Below are positions 32,140-42,419 of a stretch of DNA of 64,000 bases, one piece after another. Numbering within the stretch: position 1 is the first letter of the stretch; every line of letters begins with the position of its first letter. The DNA comes from Trissonchulus latispiculum. Lineage: Eukaryota; Nematoda; Enoplea; Enoplida; Ironidae. Below the pieces are notes generated by a model. That model was not told the DNA's origin. It did no database searches and saw nothing but the letters and a program-made list of their open reading frames with translations. Position numbers and translations under genes: made by a program. The DNA lies in NCBI GenBank assembly GCA_030248195.1, contig JASAND010030285.1:1-64000 (forward strand), read 5' to 3'.

Positions 32140-33270
32140 TTACAGTTTCCAGTCCGCTACGGTTCATTTGTGCCAGTACAGCACCCAACCCATAGCCCGA
32201 GGCATCGGTTGAGACTAAAAATTCTAATTCAAAATCTGGGAATGACAGTATAGGTGAAGTGAGGAGTGCTTGTTTTAGGTTAGAAAAGGCAGAATCACAT
32301 TCGGTGGTCCAGTGAAACGTTGACTCCTTCGCTGTTAACTTGTGCAGTGGTCTTGCTATAGAAGCAAAGTTCTTAATGAACCTTCTGTAATACGAAGCCA
32401 GACATAGAAAACCTCTTACTTCTGATGGCTTGGTTGGCTTTGCAAAATTGCGAACACTGTCTACTTTAGTTGGATCGGGTTGTATCCCCGAAGCGGAAAT
32501 GACGTGTCCCAAAAAGGACACCTCCCTTTGTCCAAAATGACATTTCTTCAATTTTAACTTCAATTGCCCATAGCGAAGCCTATCAAACACTTGTTCGAGA
32601 GCCTGGAGATGTGTTTGAAAATCCTGGGTATAAACCACAATGTCATCGATATATACTAGGCAATTTTTGTACTGGAGTCCTACTAGCAGTAACTCCATGG
32701 TCCTTTGAAATGTACTTGGCGCATTCTTGAGTCCAAATGGCATGCGCGTATATTCATATAGCCCAAAACTCGTGCAAAAACGCAGTTTTCTGAATATCGT
32801 TAGGAGCCACACTAATTTGATGATATCCCGAGGCTAGGTCCATAGTTGAAAAATATTTTGCTTTCCCTAAATAATCCAGAGTTTCATCAACCCTGGGAAT
32901 GGGATAATAGTCACCTAACGTTATCGCATTGAGTTTACGAAAATCGACACAAATCCGCAGCCCGCCTTGTTTTTTATTGACCAGGATTATGGGGCTAGAC
33001 CACGGGCTAGCGCTCATCCGAATAATTCCCTGCTCTTCCATCTGGCGCAACTGCGTTTGCACTGTCTCTCGCTAAGCTTCAGGAATTCTATACGGTTTCT
33101 GCCTAATTGGCGCAGAATCCCCCGTGTTTATAGTTTGTTCTACCAACTTTCAGTTTCCCAAATCAAATTCTCCTTTCGAGAATATATCCGAGCAGGATGC
33201 AAGCAACTTTTGAAGCTCATACTGCTCTGGAGCTGTTAATACTGATTCTGTCAAGTCTAGCTCCTTCAGC
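32108..33270 (-). pseudogene. pol: Reverse transcriptase and start of RNase H (frameshifted)
   Basis: The upper frame (33062-32754) contains SPWSSPIILVNKK, LRICVDFRKLN and FSTMDLASGYHQI, where Asp of the MDLAS motif is catalytic. After a frameshift at about 32765 the lower frame (32812-32108) contains RMPFGLKNAPSTFQ, the active-site VYIDDIVVY and FLGHVIS, then the RNase H start with STDASGYGLGAVL. Sequence above 33062 carries the typical INTGDSAPIRQKPYRIP entry to Gypsy RT, after more frame changes. The order and motifs are standard for Ty3/Gypsy. Confidence 0.93.
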
Positions 33271-33273
33271 TGC

Positions 33274-34674
33274 TCATCGAAACGTGTGCAGCCGGGTTCC
33301 TCCAATACCTGGGGTTGCACAGGACCTCAACCTTTCTGCGTATTCCACAAAAGTAAGAAGACCGATTGTGGTACCTTTGTACAGCTTACGAGTGTTGGCG
33401 GATGCGTTTGCTACTAGAACGGGCATCCCATTGTCTGTAACAGTCACCACCACCGGGCCCCCTACCAGTCCTTGTTTTTCAAGGAGAGCACCAATCGGTT
33501 CAATAAGTCCCATTCTTCCGATCGGGACGTTATCAACGACTGTCTTCAAAATCATTTGGCTCCAAGGCGGAATATCCACATCAGATTCCAGGAAAACTTG
33601 GGTAACGTAAGAGCCGAACGGTGATGTCTGTTGTTCCTTGACAGGTTTTTCATTTACATTCACCGCTTCAGCTGCATCGTCTGGCCCCTTACTTACAAAA
33701 CCTACTTCAACTCGATTAGGTAGAACACCAACCCAGCCTCCTAATGCCGTTACAGCGTTGGTTCCCAATATTACATCATAGGGTAGGCCCTTCGCCACGT
33801 ACACGTACAGGTTAACAGCCTTAGCATCTATTAACAAGTCTGCATAGCATCCTTCTAAGATACTCACACTATTTCCGGTGAGAGAGGTAACGGAAACTCC
33901 GTTACATGGTTGTAAAACAGAGTCGACCAAGCCAGGTCTGACTAACGTGACAGTGCTACCGGTGTCTATCAACATCTCCGCAGGCTTTCCGCAGACTAAG
34001 CCTAGTACCAGAGGGATTTGCCCTACGGCTAAATCTGACACAACCCGATTCACCATAAGTTCCTCCACATCTGTCTCGTGTTTATGCGTCAAGACATTAG
34101 TCTGAGGGCCAGTCACATTATTGCTCAATAGCAGCCTCTGAATGAGTCTTTTGTTTTGCTCGCGCAAAGCCTCTACTTCTGGCTGTTCTGGCGCATCCTC
34201 GACTGCCGTTTCGCCGTCTGTTATTTGCTCGCAGAAATTAGACGTGTGCCTGTGCTCCACATGCGAGGTGTGTGGTGACTGCGGGACGTTGCCTTGATTC
34301 CCCAAGGGGCGTCTAAACCCATCGTTAGTATTAGTGATGGGGAAACGTCTAGGGCTAGGGTTCGGGTTGCGTGGCGTTCTGTCTATACCCATGCAACGCG
34401 CACGTATATGTCCTGGCTTGCCACATTGGAAACAAATTGGCCGTCCATCAGTGGTTCGATCATTTCTGTAACGTGGTATTTCCGGCCTAGACCTGTTTCG
34501 AAATGGTGTGAACTCAGATCTGCCATCCTGTGATCTAAACCCAAAGTCAGATCTAGAATTCATCTCGCGCATTGTTTGAACTAATTGATTTGCGAACTCC
34601 TCGTACTGCTTTTGTTGTTCTTTGACTAAATCAATGAGACTTTTTACGGCCGAATCTTCCGACGGCATTCTCAA
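33274..34674 (-). pseudogene. pro: Gag zinc knuckle and aspartic protease frame
   Basis: A 466-residue frame. Residues ~15-50 are Glu/Gln- and Arg-rich. A CCHC nucleocapsid knuckle follows (CFQCGKPGHIRARC, residues ~81-94), with basic and Asn-rich sequence after it. The retropepsin core is near residue 235: MLIDTGSTVTLV, with catalytic DTGS, and later YDVILGTNAV and further barrel strands. It cleaves the polyprotein. The frame runs on towards RT but stops at 33274, where RT resumes in another frame. Confidence 0.9.
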
Positions 34675-35560
34675 GGTCCCTTCCCTCGTTGGGGAGTCAC
34701 TAAATCTTACTGATCGGACTACTTAATCTTCCGGGTCCATCTCATCGTAGGTCTCTTGTTCTTTAGCTCTAATAACTGCGTCTTCAAATGGGGTTGGTCG
34801 GCTAGAGAGCACCAACCTCCGAAGGCCTTCGCGGATGCCATTCATAAAAATTTCTTTTATTAAACGGTCCCGTGATTCCCCCTTCATTGTGTTGCCGTAG
34901 GCTTTCCTAACTAAGGTTTGTATCGCTCGAGCAAACTCCTCGACTGTCTCGCCCGTTTTCTGAGTACGGCGATGTAACTCGGAACTTGACGTTGTGTCGG
35001 CCAGTACTTGTACCAATGCTTCCTTAACATGATCCCAGCTAGTTCTAATTCCCGACGGAAGCGTCTCATATGCATCAGCTGCGTATCCCCGCAAGAAAGC
35101 AGGCAAAAGCTTTGCCTTGTCCACGTCTGGCCAATCATTAATGGCAGATATTCGCTCAAACGTTGTTCAACAATCCCTAAAATCATCGCCTATTTCACCC
35201 TTAAACATAGTAATTTGCTTCAAGTCGATCGCACATTTAATGCGATCCAACTCAACTTTTTCATCGGAGGGCATATTAAAGTCAAGCTTTATTCTCGGAA
35301 GGTTACTTGAAATTCCCAACGCAGTGATAACACTCGCAAATCTCGTGGATATGGGGGTCGCTAACTCAACTGTACCCCTTTCCCTCGACTCTACTATAGG
35401 GTCCTCGACAAAGTACTATTCAAGAAGTTCGGAAAAACAGCTACTGAGTGTGGGTTCGCTACGTACGTAAGATCCGTCAGGTGAGCTACTAGTGGGATTT
35501 ACGCTTGTATCCTCAGACGAGATCCTATCACTGTTACTCGACTTAGTCCTTTGTGACGTC
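34675..35560 (-). pseudogene. gag: Gag, matrix/capsid region (frameshifted)
   Basis: Structural protein of the particle. The intact stretch 34723-35124 reads a Ty3/Gypsy retrotransposon-Gag capsid fold: KLLPAFLRGYAADAYETL, SWDHVKEALVQVL, TGETVEEFARAIQTLVRKAY and FMNGIREGLRRLV. An upstream segment in another frame (about 35190-35560) ends in an acidic, charged stretch and is probably the N-terminal part. After an in-frame TAA at about 34722 the same frame stays open into the zinc-knuckle and protease frame. Gag and protease may therefore have been one polyprotein, or separated by a stop codon. Confidence 0.85.
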
Positions 35561-35582
35561 TTCTTTAACTTTTTAAACACCA

Positions 35583-36195
35583 GGGGCCAATTTCATAAAA
35601 GTATAAACTTGCAACTTGCATATGCAAGTTGCAACTTGCACATGCGAGTTACAAGTTAACTGTTTCATAAAGCTGCAAGTGCTACTTGCGGACTTGCACT
35701 AAAACTGCAAATTGCAAGTCCGCAAGTTGCAAGTTGCTGAACAACACTTGCGGTCAGAATCTGTTTCATAAAAACTGTCAGTACTAGCACTTGTAACTTG
35801 CACTTGTAGTGCAAGTGGTTGAGTGAATTTTCACTGACCAAATGGAACAAAATTTTCTATAACTTATTTAATTTTTAATATTTTTTGGAGAAATTTCATG
35901 ACAAGACTCTTTAGGATATTGTCGTAGCACAGTGCAAATTTCAAACAATTTATTTCACTTTTTAAATTTTTATGAATTTTTAAACATTTTTCGTTGACTT
36001 TTTAAAAATCAGCTACTTGCAAACTTGCACTTGAACTTGCGTTTACTAGTTGTCAAGTCCGGCAACTTGCTTAGCTAATTTCCGCAAGTCGAGGTAAAAG
36101 TTTTATGAAACACTGACAACTTGAACTTGCAGTTCAAGTGCAAGTGCAAGCTCAAGTGCAAGTTCAAGTTACAAGATTTTTATGAAATTGGCCCC
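35583..36195. mobile_element. Harbinger-type MITE in the LTR element leader
   Basis: The terminal inverted repeats ggggccaatttcataaa and its complement end at 35583 and 36195. CAG stands on both sides if the outer G is counted as flank, which fits the 3-bp duplications of PIF/Harbinger elements. The interior is made of many copies of a cttgcaacttgca/gcaagttgcaag word in both orientations, that is, subterminal repeats. Non-coding. It inserted after the LTR element. Confidence 0.85.
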
Positions 36196-36221
36196 AGGTC
36201 TCCCCTTTTTATAATTATGGG

Positions 36222-36242
36222 CCCCACACTGGCCACCAAATA
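36222..36242 (-). other. Candidate primer-binding site
   Basis: Just inside the 5' LTR the minus strand reads TTTGGTGGCCAGTGTGGGG, with the TGG expected to pair with the CCA end of a tRNA primer. The matching tRNA is not known from this window. Confidence 0.45.
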
Positions 36243-36913
36243 TGTAACCAGCTTAGTGGTGCTGATTACTCGGGGGAAGACTACAGCGAACTACTTGAAT
36301 TACTAATTAGCTCTACGTCCTAGTCTCTCAGTACCACCTACCTATAACTGCAAAACCTAAATACGACACATCAACTTTTAATGTATAGGCTACTGTCGCG
36401 CACAACACAACTGTTAACTTCTTCACCGTACCGTTCGATTCCCACACTTTGCTAATTCTTCGAACCTCCGTTCACGCTAAGTCGGTGCTACTTACCCGAA
36501 CTCGTTGCCAGCGAGTACTCTCCAGGTAAGATCCAGTCGCTCCGCACAATATAACGCAACAGCAGTCGGATTGTAAGTGCCCCCTTGCCCCGACTTTCAC
36601 ACCATTTTATACTTAATCTTGACCTTTCCAGCCAGATCCGGAGCGGGGCTCTTTTCCTACTCGTCCAGATAACATTTAACTTTCTTTCCTCTACGCCCCC
36701 TTCCACACCCCTTCTTTTGAGTCGGCTCGTTTAATCTTATTTTTCCAGTTGACGTCACAAAACTGAGAAATTGAGACAAACATCTTAACCTTTCAAATTC
36801 AGATTGTTTTGATAGAAACCAGGATTTTTGACATTTCCAATTTGAGCAGAACCAGATAAACTTGACATTCATGATTCCTTTAAACTTTTAGCCTCATGTT
36901 TTCTATTGTTATA
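36243..36913 (-). repeat. 5' LTR of the Gypsy-like element
   Basis: Direct copy of 22646-23321, upstream of gag on the minus strand. It should hold the promoter and transcription start of the element. It is slightly shorter than the other LTR because of small deletions. Confidence 0.9.
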
Positions 36914-36939
36914 GAAGGACTGTATTGAATGATAGGAGC

Positions 36940-37375
36940 AAGAGTGCATAATTGCATTATATATAAGAAGAAGAGTAAGCCACTAGAGGGCTCCTCTTCT
37001 TGACATTGCGTAACGTTGCTCCGACCACAGGGGTACATTCGCGTATTGTGGTCGGAGCACCGTTACGCAATGCCAAGAAGAGAAGCCCTCTAGTGTTTAG
37101 ACAAAAGAGGTACCCGTTTGGGGGGGGGTCGCCAACAGCCAATCAGATTCATCCAATCTTAGCCTGACTTGGCGACCCCCCCCAAACGGGGACCCCTTTT
37201 GCATACCCCCACCAAATGGGGACCCATTTGCGAATAGAACAAAAACTACCGTAATCCTCTATTCTACCCCCCCCCCACCAAACGGGGGAACATTCGCGTA
37301 TTGTGGTCGGAGCACCGTTATGCAATGCCAAGAAGAGCAGCCTTCTAGTGGCTTACTCTTCTTCTATAATATAAA
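36940..37375. mobile_element. Foldback element with G-tract arms
   Basis: The left arm (about 36957-37040, gaagaagagtaagccactag…) is the reverse complement of the right arm (about 37290-37372, …ctagtggcttactcttcttc). Both include ggtcggagcaccgttacgcaatgcc or its complement, and also tracts such as gtttggggggggg. The centre contains short G/C tracts and a second palindrome (gtttgggggg…ccccccaaac). This layout, with inner repeats ending in G tracts, is shared with elements at 44.4, 48.4, 50.9 and 63.5 kb. Confidence 0.75.
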
Positions 37376-37448
37376 GGAATATATTATGGACTCTTGATAG
37401 GAGCAATAAGTAAAGCGTGACAGTCCTCTATAATTTGTTTCTCTACAG

Positions 37449-37993
37449 AATTTGTTAATTTTAGCGCTCGATGGCCGGGCAGTGTAAACGATGCTCGAGT
37501 TTTGCGGAATAGTGCACTGGCTACACGGTTTGAGGACGGCTGGCGGCCCTTCCCTGGCGCTGTAATCCTCGGCGACTCTGCATATTCTTTAAAAAATTGG
37601 CTGATTCCACCTTTGAGGAATTTTAATTTGAATGAAGCTCAAATGCGTTTTTTGCGAAGCCACCGAAAAACAAGGAGGATCGTAGGAAACGCTTTTGGAA
37701 TTTTGAAAGAAAGGTTTTCCTGTTTGAGAAACTTGCGTGTCAACCCTGTGCTAGCCTGCAATATTATTAAAACATGTGCCGTTTTACATAATATTGCTCT
37801 GAACTACGACCCTCCCCCCGTAACATTAGAAGCTGAGGATGCCAATCCTGGGGATGCCAATCTTGCCGCAGAAGATGGAGATGACGAGAATGACAGAAAT
37901 GGCGGAGAAGACGAAGACATGCGCGGGAGAGCTCGTCGTGACCAGTTGATAGCAACTTTTGCATGGACTGCAATTTCTTTGTTGTTTGTTTAG
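37449..37993 (+). pseudogene. HARBI1-like transposase, 3' exon with a lost catalytic Glu
   Basis: It opens after the acceptor CTCTACAG and reads about 180 codons to TAG at 37991-37993. Motifs of the PIF/Harbinger nuclease are RWPGSVNDARVLRNS (second catalytic Asp), GDSAYSLKNWLIPP and a RSHRKTRRIVGNAFGILKERF helix. In active relatives the VEN of this helix holds the catalytic Glu. Here the codon is gga, giving VGN. The C terminus is acidic. Upstream exons are missing because a foldback element and an LTR lie directly before it. It cut and pasted DNA in its active form, but this copy should be inactive. Confidence 0.85.
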
Positions 37994-38056
37994 GTTAGTT
38001 GCGCTGGATTAAACACTTATGACGTTTTTGATCTCTTTAACTAATAGGCTATTCCA

Positions 38057-38311
38057 TCATATTAAAATAATAACTAACAAAATTACCATAGTTAGCCTTC
38101 TCCAGTTTTGCCACATGGTGCTTCTGAGATATTTCCAGTCGGCGTCGGTAGGAAATTTAACCCCTTGGGCTAAGGCTTTCTCGAAAACGTCCTTCCAAGC
38201 TCGGTACTTTGCTTCCTTGGTGAGATCATTGGTTAAAGCACCGAATAAAGCTGATTTATTGAATTTAATGAGATCCAAAATAATCAGTTTCTGATCAGTG
38301 GCCAACGACAT
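38057..38311 (-). CDS. Harbinger Myb/SANT-like accessory protein, N-terminal exon
   Basis: An 84-residue minus frame convergent with the transposase. It contains KYRAWKDVFEKALAQGVKF and TDADWKYLRSTMWQNWRR, the spaced Trp pattern of a Myb/SANT or trihelix-like DNA-binding domain. Harbinger elements usually encode such a second protein that brings the transposase to the nucleus and to DNA. Only the first part is seen. The sequence at the end is hydrophobic and probably beyond the exon. Confidence 0.55.
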   Translation of the reverse strand: MSLATDQKLIILDLIKFNKSALFGALTNDLTKEAKYRAWKDVFEKALAQGVKFPTDADWKYLRSTMWQNWRRLTMVILLVIILI

Positions 38312-38639
38312 AATTAGTAAATTTAAATGGCCACACTAAAATAATCGTCTGAAATGAACGATAAATAATAAAAGTCAAGTGCATTAAATGACTAAAATAA
38401 CCTTTATTTTAAGATAAGAAGATTTTAAGATAAGATCAATCAATGTTCGAAATAATTTATGACTGAAAACTTTTCAAAGCTATTTCACTACTGAAAATTA
38501 GACTTAATAACAATTCAAAAATTAAATTAAGCAAAAACACTGCTGACAAAAAATAAAAATTGATGATTGCATTAACTGATTTCTGTTGAACATTGACGCA
38601 TTAGAATTTAATTACTGCATTGCTAAAGTTGACAAAGCT

Positions 38640-38937
38640 TTAGCGCATTTGATATACGATCATAAACATTTCCTATTACAATGTAGCTGCATTGTAGCGA
38701 CGGCGTACATTAATGTAGGTACAATGTAGCCAGACGGCGGAAAAAACTGATGACGTCGCCAAACTGGCTAGAACACAAATGTAATGTAGCTACATTACAT
38801 TGTACGAAAACTACATTACAATATATAGAAAGTTACATTTGCTTTATGAAACCGCTATTCCATTACACTGTAAAATAGCTACATTACAATGTAGCAAATG
38901 TAATGCAGTAAATGTACTTTTATGAAATAGACCCCTG
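38640..38937. mobile_element. Right terminal region of the Harbinger element
   Basis: Subterminal repeats of a tacattgtagctacatt word in both orientations run up to the end cttttatgaaatagacccc at 38937. This end resembles the ggggccaatttcataaa terminus of the MITE at 35583. The left end of this element was not found. Confidence 0.6.
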
Positions 38938-38972
38938 GTTGCGTTACACATGCACCTCATTTGAGATACACG

Positions 38973-39155
38973 TTAACAAATTAAAGTTTTATCCAACTCT
39001 AGATTGTCGTTGTAAAGAATGTCATAGCAGATTTCAGTGATTGCCTTATAGAATGAAGAAGGTGCCTCCTCGAGCAGTTCACGCAACCGACGTTTGTTAA
39101 CGCCTGCTGCCAATATTCGAATTAATGGAAGGTTGACTATTAGTGTCTGCGACAT
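38973..39155 (-). pseudogene. Polinton remnant 1: small conserved Polinton protein
   Basis: A 60-residue frame with ILAAGVNKRRLRELLEEAP and AITEICYDILYNDNLEL. It resembles a small protein seen next to the packaging ATPase in some Polintons, with its pattern of Leu/Ile and an 'IxExxxNIL' like segment. It lies just downstream of the ATPase on the same strand. The assignment rests on pattern and position only. Confidence 0.4.
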
Positions 39156-39236
39156 TTGTCTTGAATGTGACTACAACTTGCTTATATGCTTTGGACAAGA
39201 GGCTAAATAAGGCAAGTAAACTATTTGTTTTTCTTC

Positions 39237-39835
39237 TCACGGTAACGATGCGCAAAATTGAAGTAGAGGAAGTGTAGTAGGGGTAAGATCTACCCAAAAA
39301 TAGCCAAATGGTCGTTCTCGTAGAGCTTGATTATACATATTCATAAACGTCTTATTTTCACCAGACAGCATCTGGCCTCCAAGAGTGCAGATACTTCTCA
39401 AATCTCGACTACGACTCGACACAATAACAGAAACATGTGATTAATCTGACGGGATAAACAAGTTGAAAATTTAGTATTGAGGAAAGGCGATTGCCACAAA
39501 AGAAACACAGTTATATCGTAATGGTGGTTGTACATTGTCAGTAGTTTATATACAGTTTCGTTGCTTCCACTAGAATATTGCTGATCGTCTAGATAATGCA
39601 ACCACTGCCTTCATTCCAGTAAGCCCCATTGGAAATGATATCTTCAGGAATGCCCTGTATGAATTCTATTCCAGGTATTTTGTCCTCCATTTCCTTGTAT
39701 AATGGTTGGTCTACTTAATATAAAAATAAAATCTTTGTAAACCGTTTTTCGATGCAATCAACTTGATTAATTAGCATTTTATATACAAGTGTTATTTTAC
39801 TACTTCCAGAGTTGCCAATAACGGCTATTCTGGTG
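39237..39835 (-). pseudogene. Polinton remnant 1: genome-packaging ATPase, broken
   Basis: On the minus strand a Walker A box IAVIGNSGSSKITL lies at about 39790-39830. After stop codons follow LYKEMEDKIPGIEF, a Walker B-like WLHYLDDQQYSS, the DITVFLLWQSPF segment and RDLRSICTLGGQMLS. The order matches the FtsK/HerA-type A32-like ATPase of Polintons and related viruses, which pumps DNA into capsids. The second window copy (55753-56422) aligns with it. Stops and frame changes show that it is a pseudogene. Confidence 0.75.
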
Positions 39836-39839
39836 GGAG

Positions 39840-40516
39840 TGGTTATATGCAGTGAACATTCAATTGAGTCCACTTGAAGTTATTATCACACTTGTCAGCT
39901 GATTATTCCCCTATTCAGGAACATTCAACCCCAAAGGGTGAAGGAAAACCATACAGAAAAATATTTTGAAAAATTTTTAAAAAAAATTTCTTCCCGTCTT
40001 GGGGGTTTTTAATTCTCAAACTACCTAAAATTTACTGGAAAATCGGTTATTGGGCTGCCCTAATAACTCCAGTCAGTTTATATTCGTTTCTCCGATCCCA
40101 CATATGACATAAGTATCACAAAAATTCTCCTAATTAAGACGAGTCGAATGGTATAAAAATTGTTAAATAATTCAAAAAATTAAGCGAGAAAATCAAAAAT
40201 GAAAAATCAAAAGTTTCACGAAATTTTGCTAGACAAACCGGACAATGTCACGTGTCGCGGTCGCCAAATATTAACTACCGGCTGACTGTCCGGTATCAGA
40301 CCGATAATTAAAGGGCGATTGCAACTATTAAGCTAAAATAGATACCCTAACTAATACCCTAGAGATATCCTGTCATCAAAAGACTTGGGTGGCGTACAAA
40401 GGTTTTTAATGATTTAACTTACAGATTTAAGACAAGATTGGCAACCATAAATCATACAGAATAATAATGCAAGAGCCCGCAGGCCGACCGTGCAATACTA
40501 GAGATACACCTCAACT
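39840..40516. other. No supported gene
   Basis: AT-rich sequence between the ATPase remnant and the next repeat. Nothing coding is seen. Confidence 0.3.
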
Positions 40517-42175
40517 GACTAATGCGTCTGTCAAATCCTAGTGAGAACACTTGGTGGCTCTACTGTCCTGTGATGATAGTTAATGAAATCGGTGGTGTAA
40601 AAGTGTCCAGGACGTTGCGCGACTCTCTAAGGACGTGAGCCGGCAAGGTGCGGTGGTGGAAAAGTGTCCAGGACGATGCGCGACTCTCTAAGGACATGAG
40701 CCGGCAAGGTGCGGTGGTGAAAAAGTGCCCAGAAAACTTTTCGACTTTCGGCGGACTTGAGCCGGCAAGTTGCGGTGGTGCAAAAGAGTCCAGGAAACTT
40801 TTCGAGTTTCAGCGGACATGAGCCGGCAAGTTGTGGTGGTGGAAAAGTGTCCTGGACGAGACGAGACTATCTGCGGAGATGAGCCGGTTACGACGGACAT
40901 GAATCAGTCCTGGCGGATTTGAGCCAGTACGATAGGAGTTGAGCTGCTTCGGCCGGACTTGAGCTAGTAAATATGGATTTGAGTCACCTCTACACTATGC
41001 ACGCGGATTCGAGCCGGCAGGCGGATACATTAAGTAGTCAAGCAGAAACTGTCCAGGACTCACGATTCGCAACCACAAAAGCTTAATCGTGGAGCCGATA
41101 ACCCGATAAAGGATGAGAAACTTATAAAATACAGACATTTGCAACTGATACTGTGATATGCTACTACGAATCACTACTCAACAGGACTCCAAGTCGCAAC
41201 CACTCGCGCTGAACCGATAACCGAATAAAGGATGAGACACTACTAAAATGTAGACAATTACTAATAGCAAAGCTACTAGTAAACCATACTACTAGCTACT
41301 AAACCCTCTGCGGTAAGTAACCCTTTAGTGATGAGTGATCATCCCTCATCTACTAGGAATTTTACTTTTGCTACCTACCTTACCTAACTACCTACTAAAA
41401 ACGTGTCTTTTATTTACACCGTCAAACAGATACATTTACATGACACTAAACGATAAAAACTTTCAAAACCAAAAAAATAAAAAACATGAACAAGCCAACA
41501 ACGACAAACCTATTACAGCGAAACGACTAATTTAAACAACATAAGTTCCAAGTGAAATAATAAGTATATATGAGATTGCCAAATAAGTGCATACACGAGG
41601 TGAAAAGTGAGATAAAGCGATTCCCACTAGGTGTAATTTCTTGATGGCACACTGAAATGAGAATGGAAGTTCCGCTAGTCCCACGGACTTCATCCGTTCG
41701 ACAACGTATTTTTTCTAATACCGAACGCCACACCACCGTGAGTTACTCAGTATGGACGTGTGCCATTGACTGCGGACATGTGTCGCACAGAATGGACACG
41801 AGCCGGCAAGGTGCGGTGGTGGAAAAGAGTCCAGGAAACTTTCTGACTTTCGCCGGACACGAGCCGGCAAGGTGCGGTGGTGGAAAAGAGTCCAGGAAAC
41901 TCTATGACTTTCGCCGGACATGAGCCGGCAAGTTGCGGTGGTGGAAAAGTGTCCAGGACGTTGCGCGACTATCTAAGGACATGAGCCGGCAAGGTGCGGT
42001 GGTGGAAAAGTTTCCAGGAAACTTCACGACTCTCTCCGGACATGAGTAGGCAAGGTGCGGTGGTGGAAAAGTGTCCTGGAAAAGTGTCGAGTAAATCTCG
42101 CGGGGGCTCGAATCACGGACAGTAGAGCCACCAAGTGTTCTCACTAGGATTTGACAGACGCATAAGTAACTGATC
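40517..42175. mobile_element. Foldback-like element with ~55-bp inverted ends and a minisatellite
   Basis: The word tgcgtctgtcaaatcctag with the following gagaacacttggtggctcta starts at about 40524, and its reverse complement ends at about 42165. Inside, the left (about 40600-40900) and right (about 41790-42080) parts each carry several copies of a ~60-70-bp unit around gagccggcaaggtgcggtgg, all in the same orientation. Two related blocks around gataaaggatgagaaac and gataaaggatgagacac (about 41090-41250) lie between. No transposase is present. Confidence 0.65.
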
Positions 42176-42278
42176 TGGCTAATTAACAAAAGGATCAAAA
42201 CCGAGGTTTCTACACATTAGTGATAAAGAAATCATTAAAAAGATTAGTGAAATACACTTCGCGTAGCGAGTATTTAAC

Positions 42279-42327
<49 letters not shown>
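42279..42327. repeat. (AT)n microsatellite
   Basis: About 48 bases of AT dinucleotides close to the end of the Polinton capsid remnant. Confidence 0.95.
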
Positions 42328-42331
<4 letters not shown>

Positions 42332-42419
42332 ATGTCTGTGCTGTAAACCGGCCAGCACTTTGGAAAACTTGAGAGTAGTGCTGCTGTAGAGGAGTGCGCG
42401 CCCCCCTTCCCCACGCATC

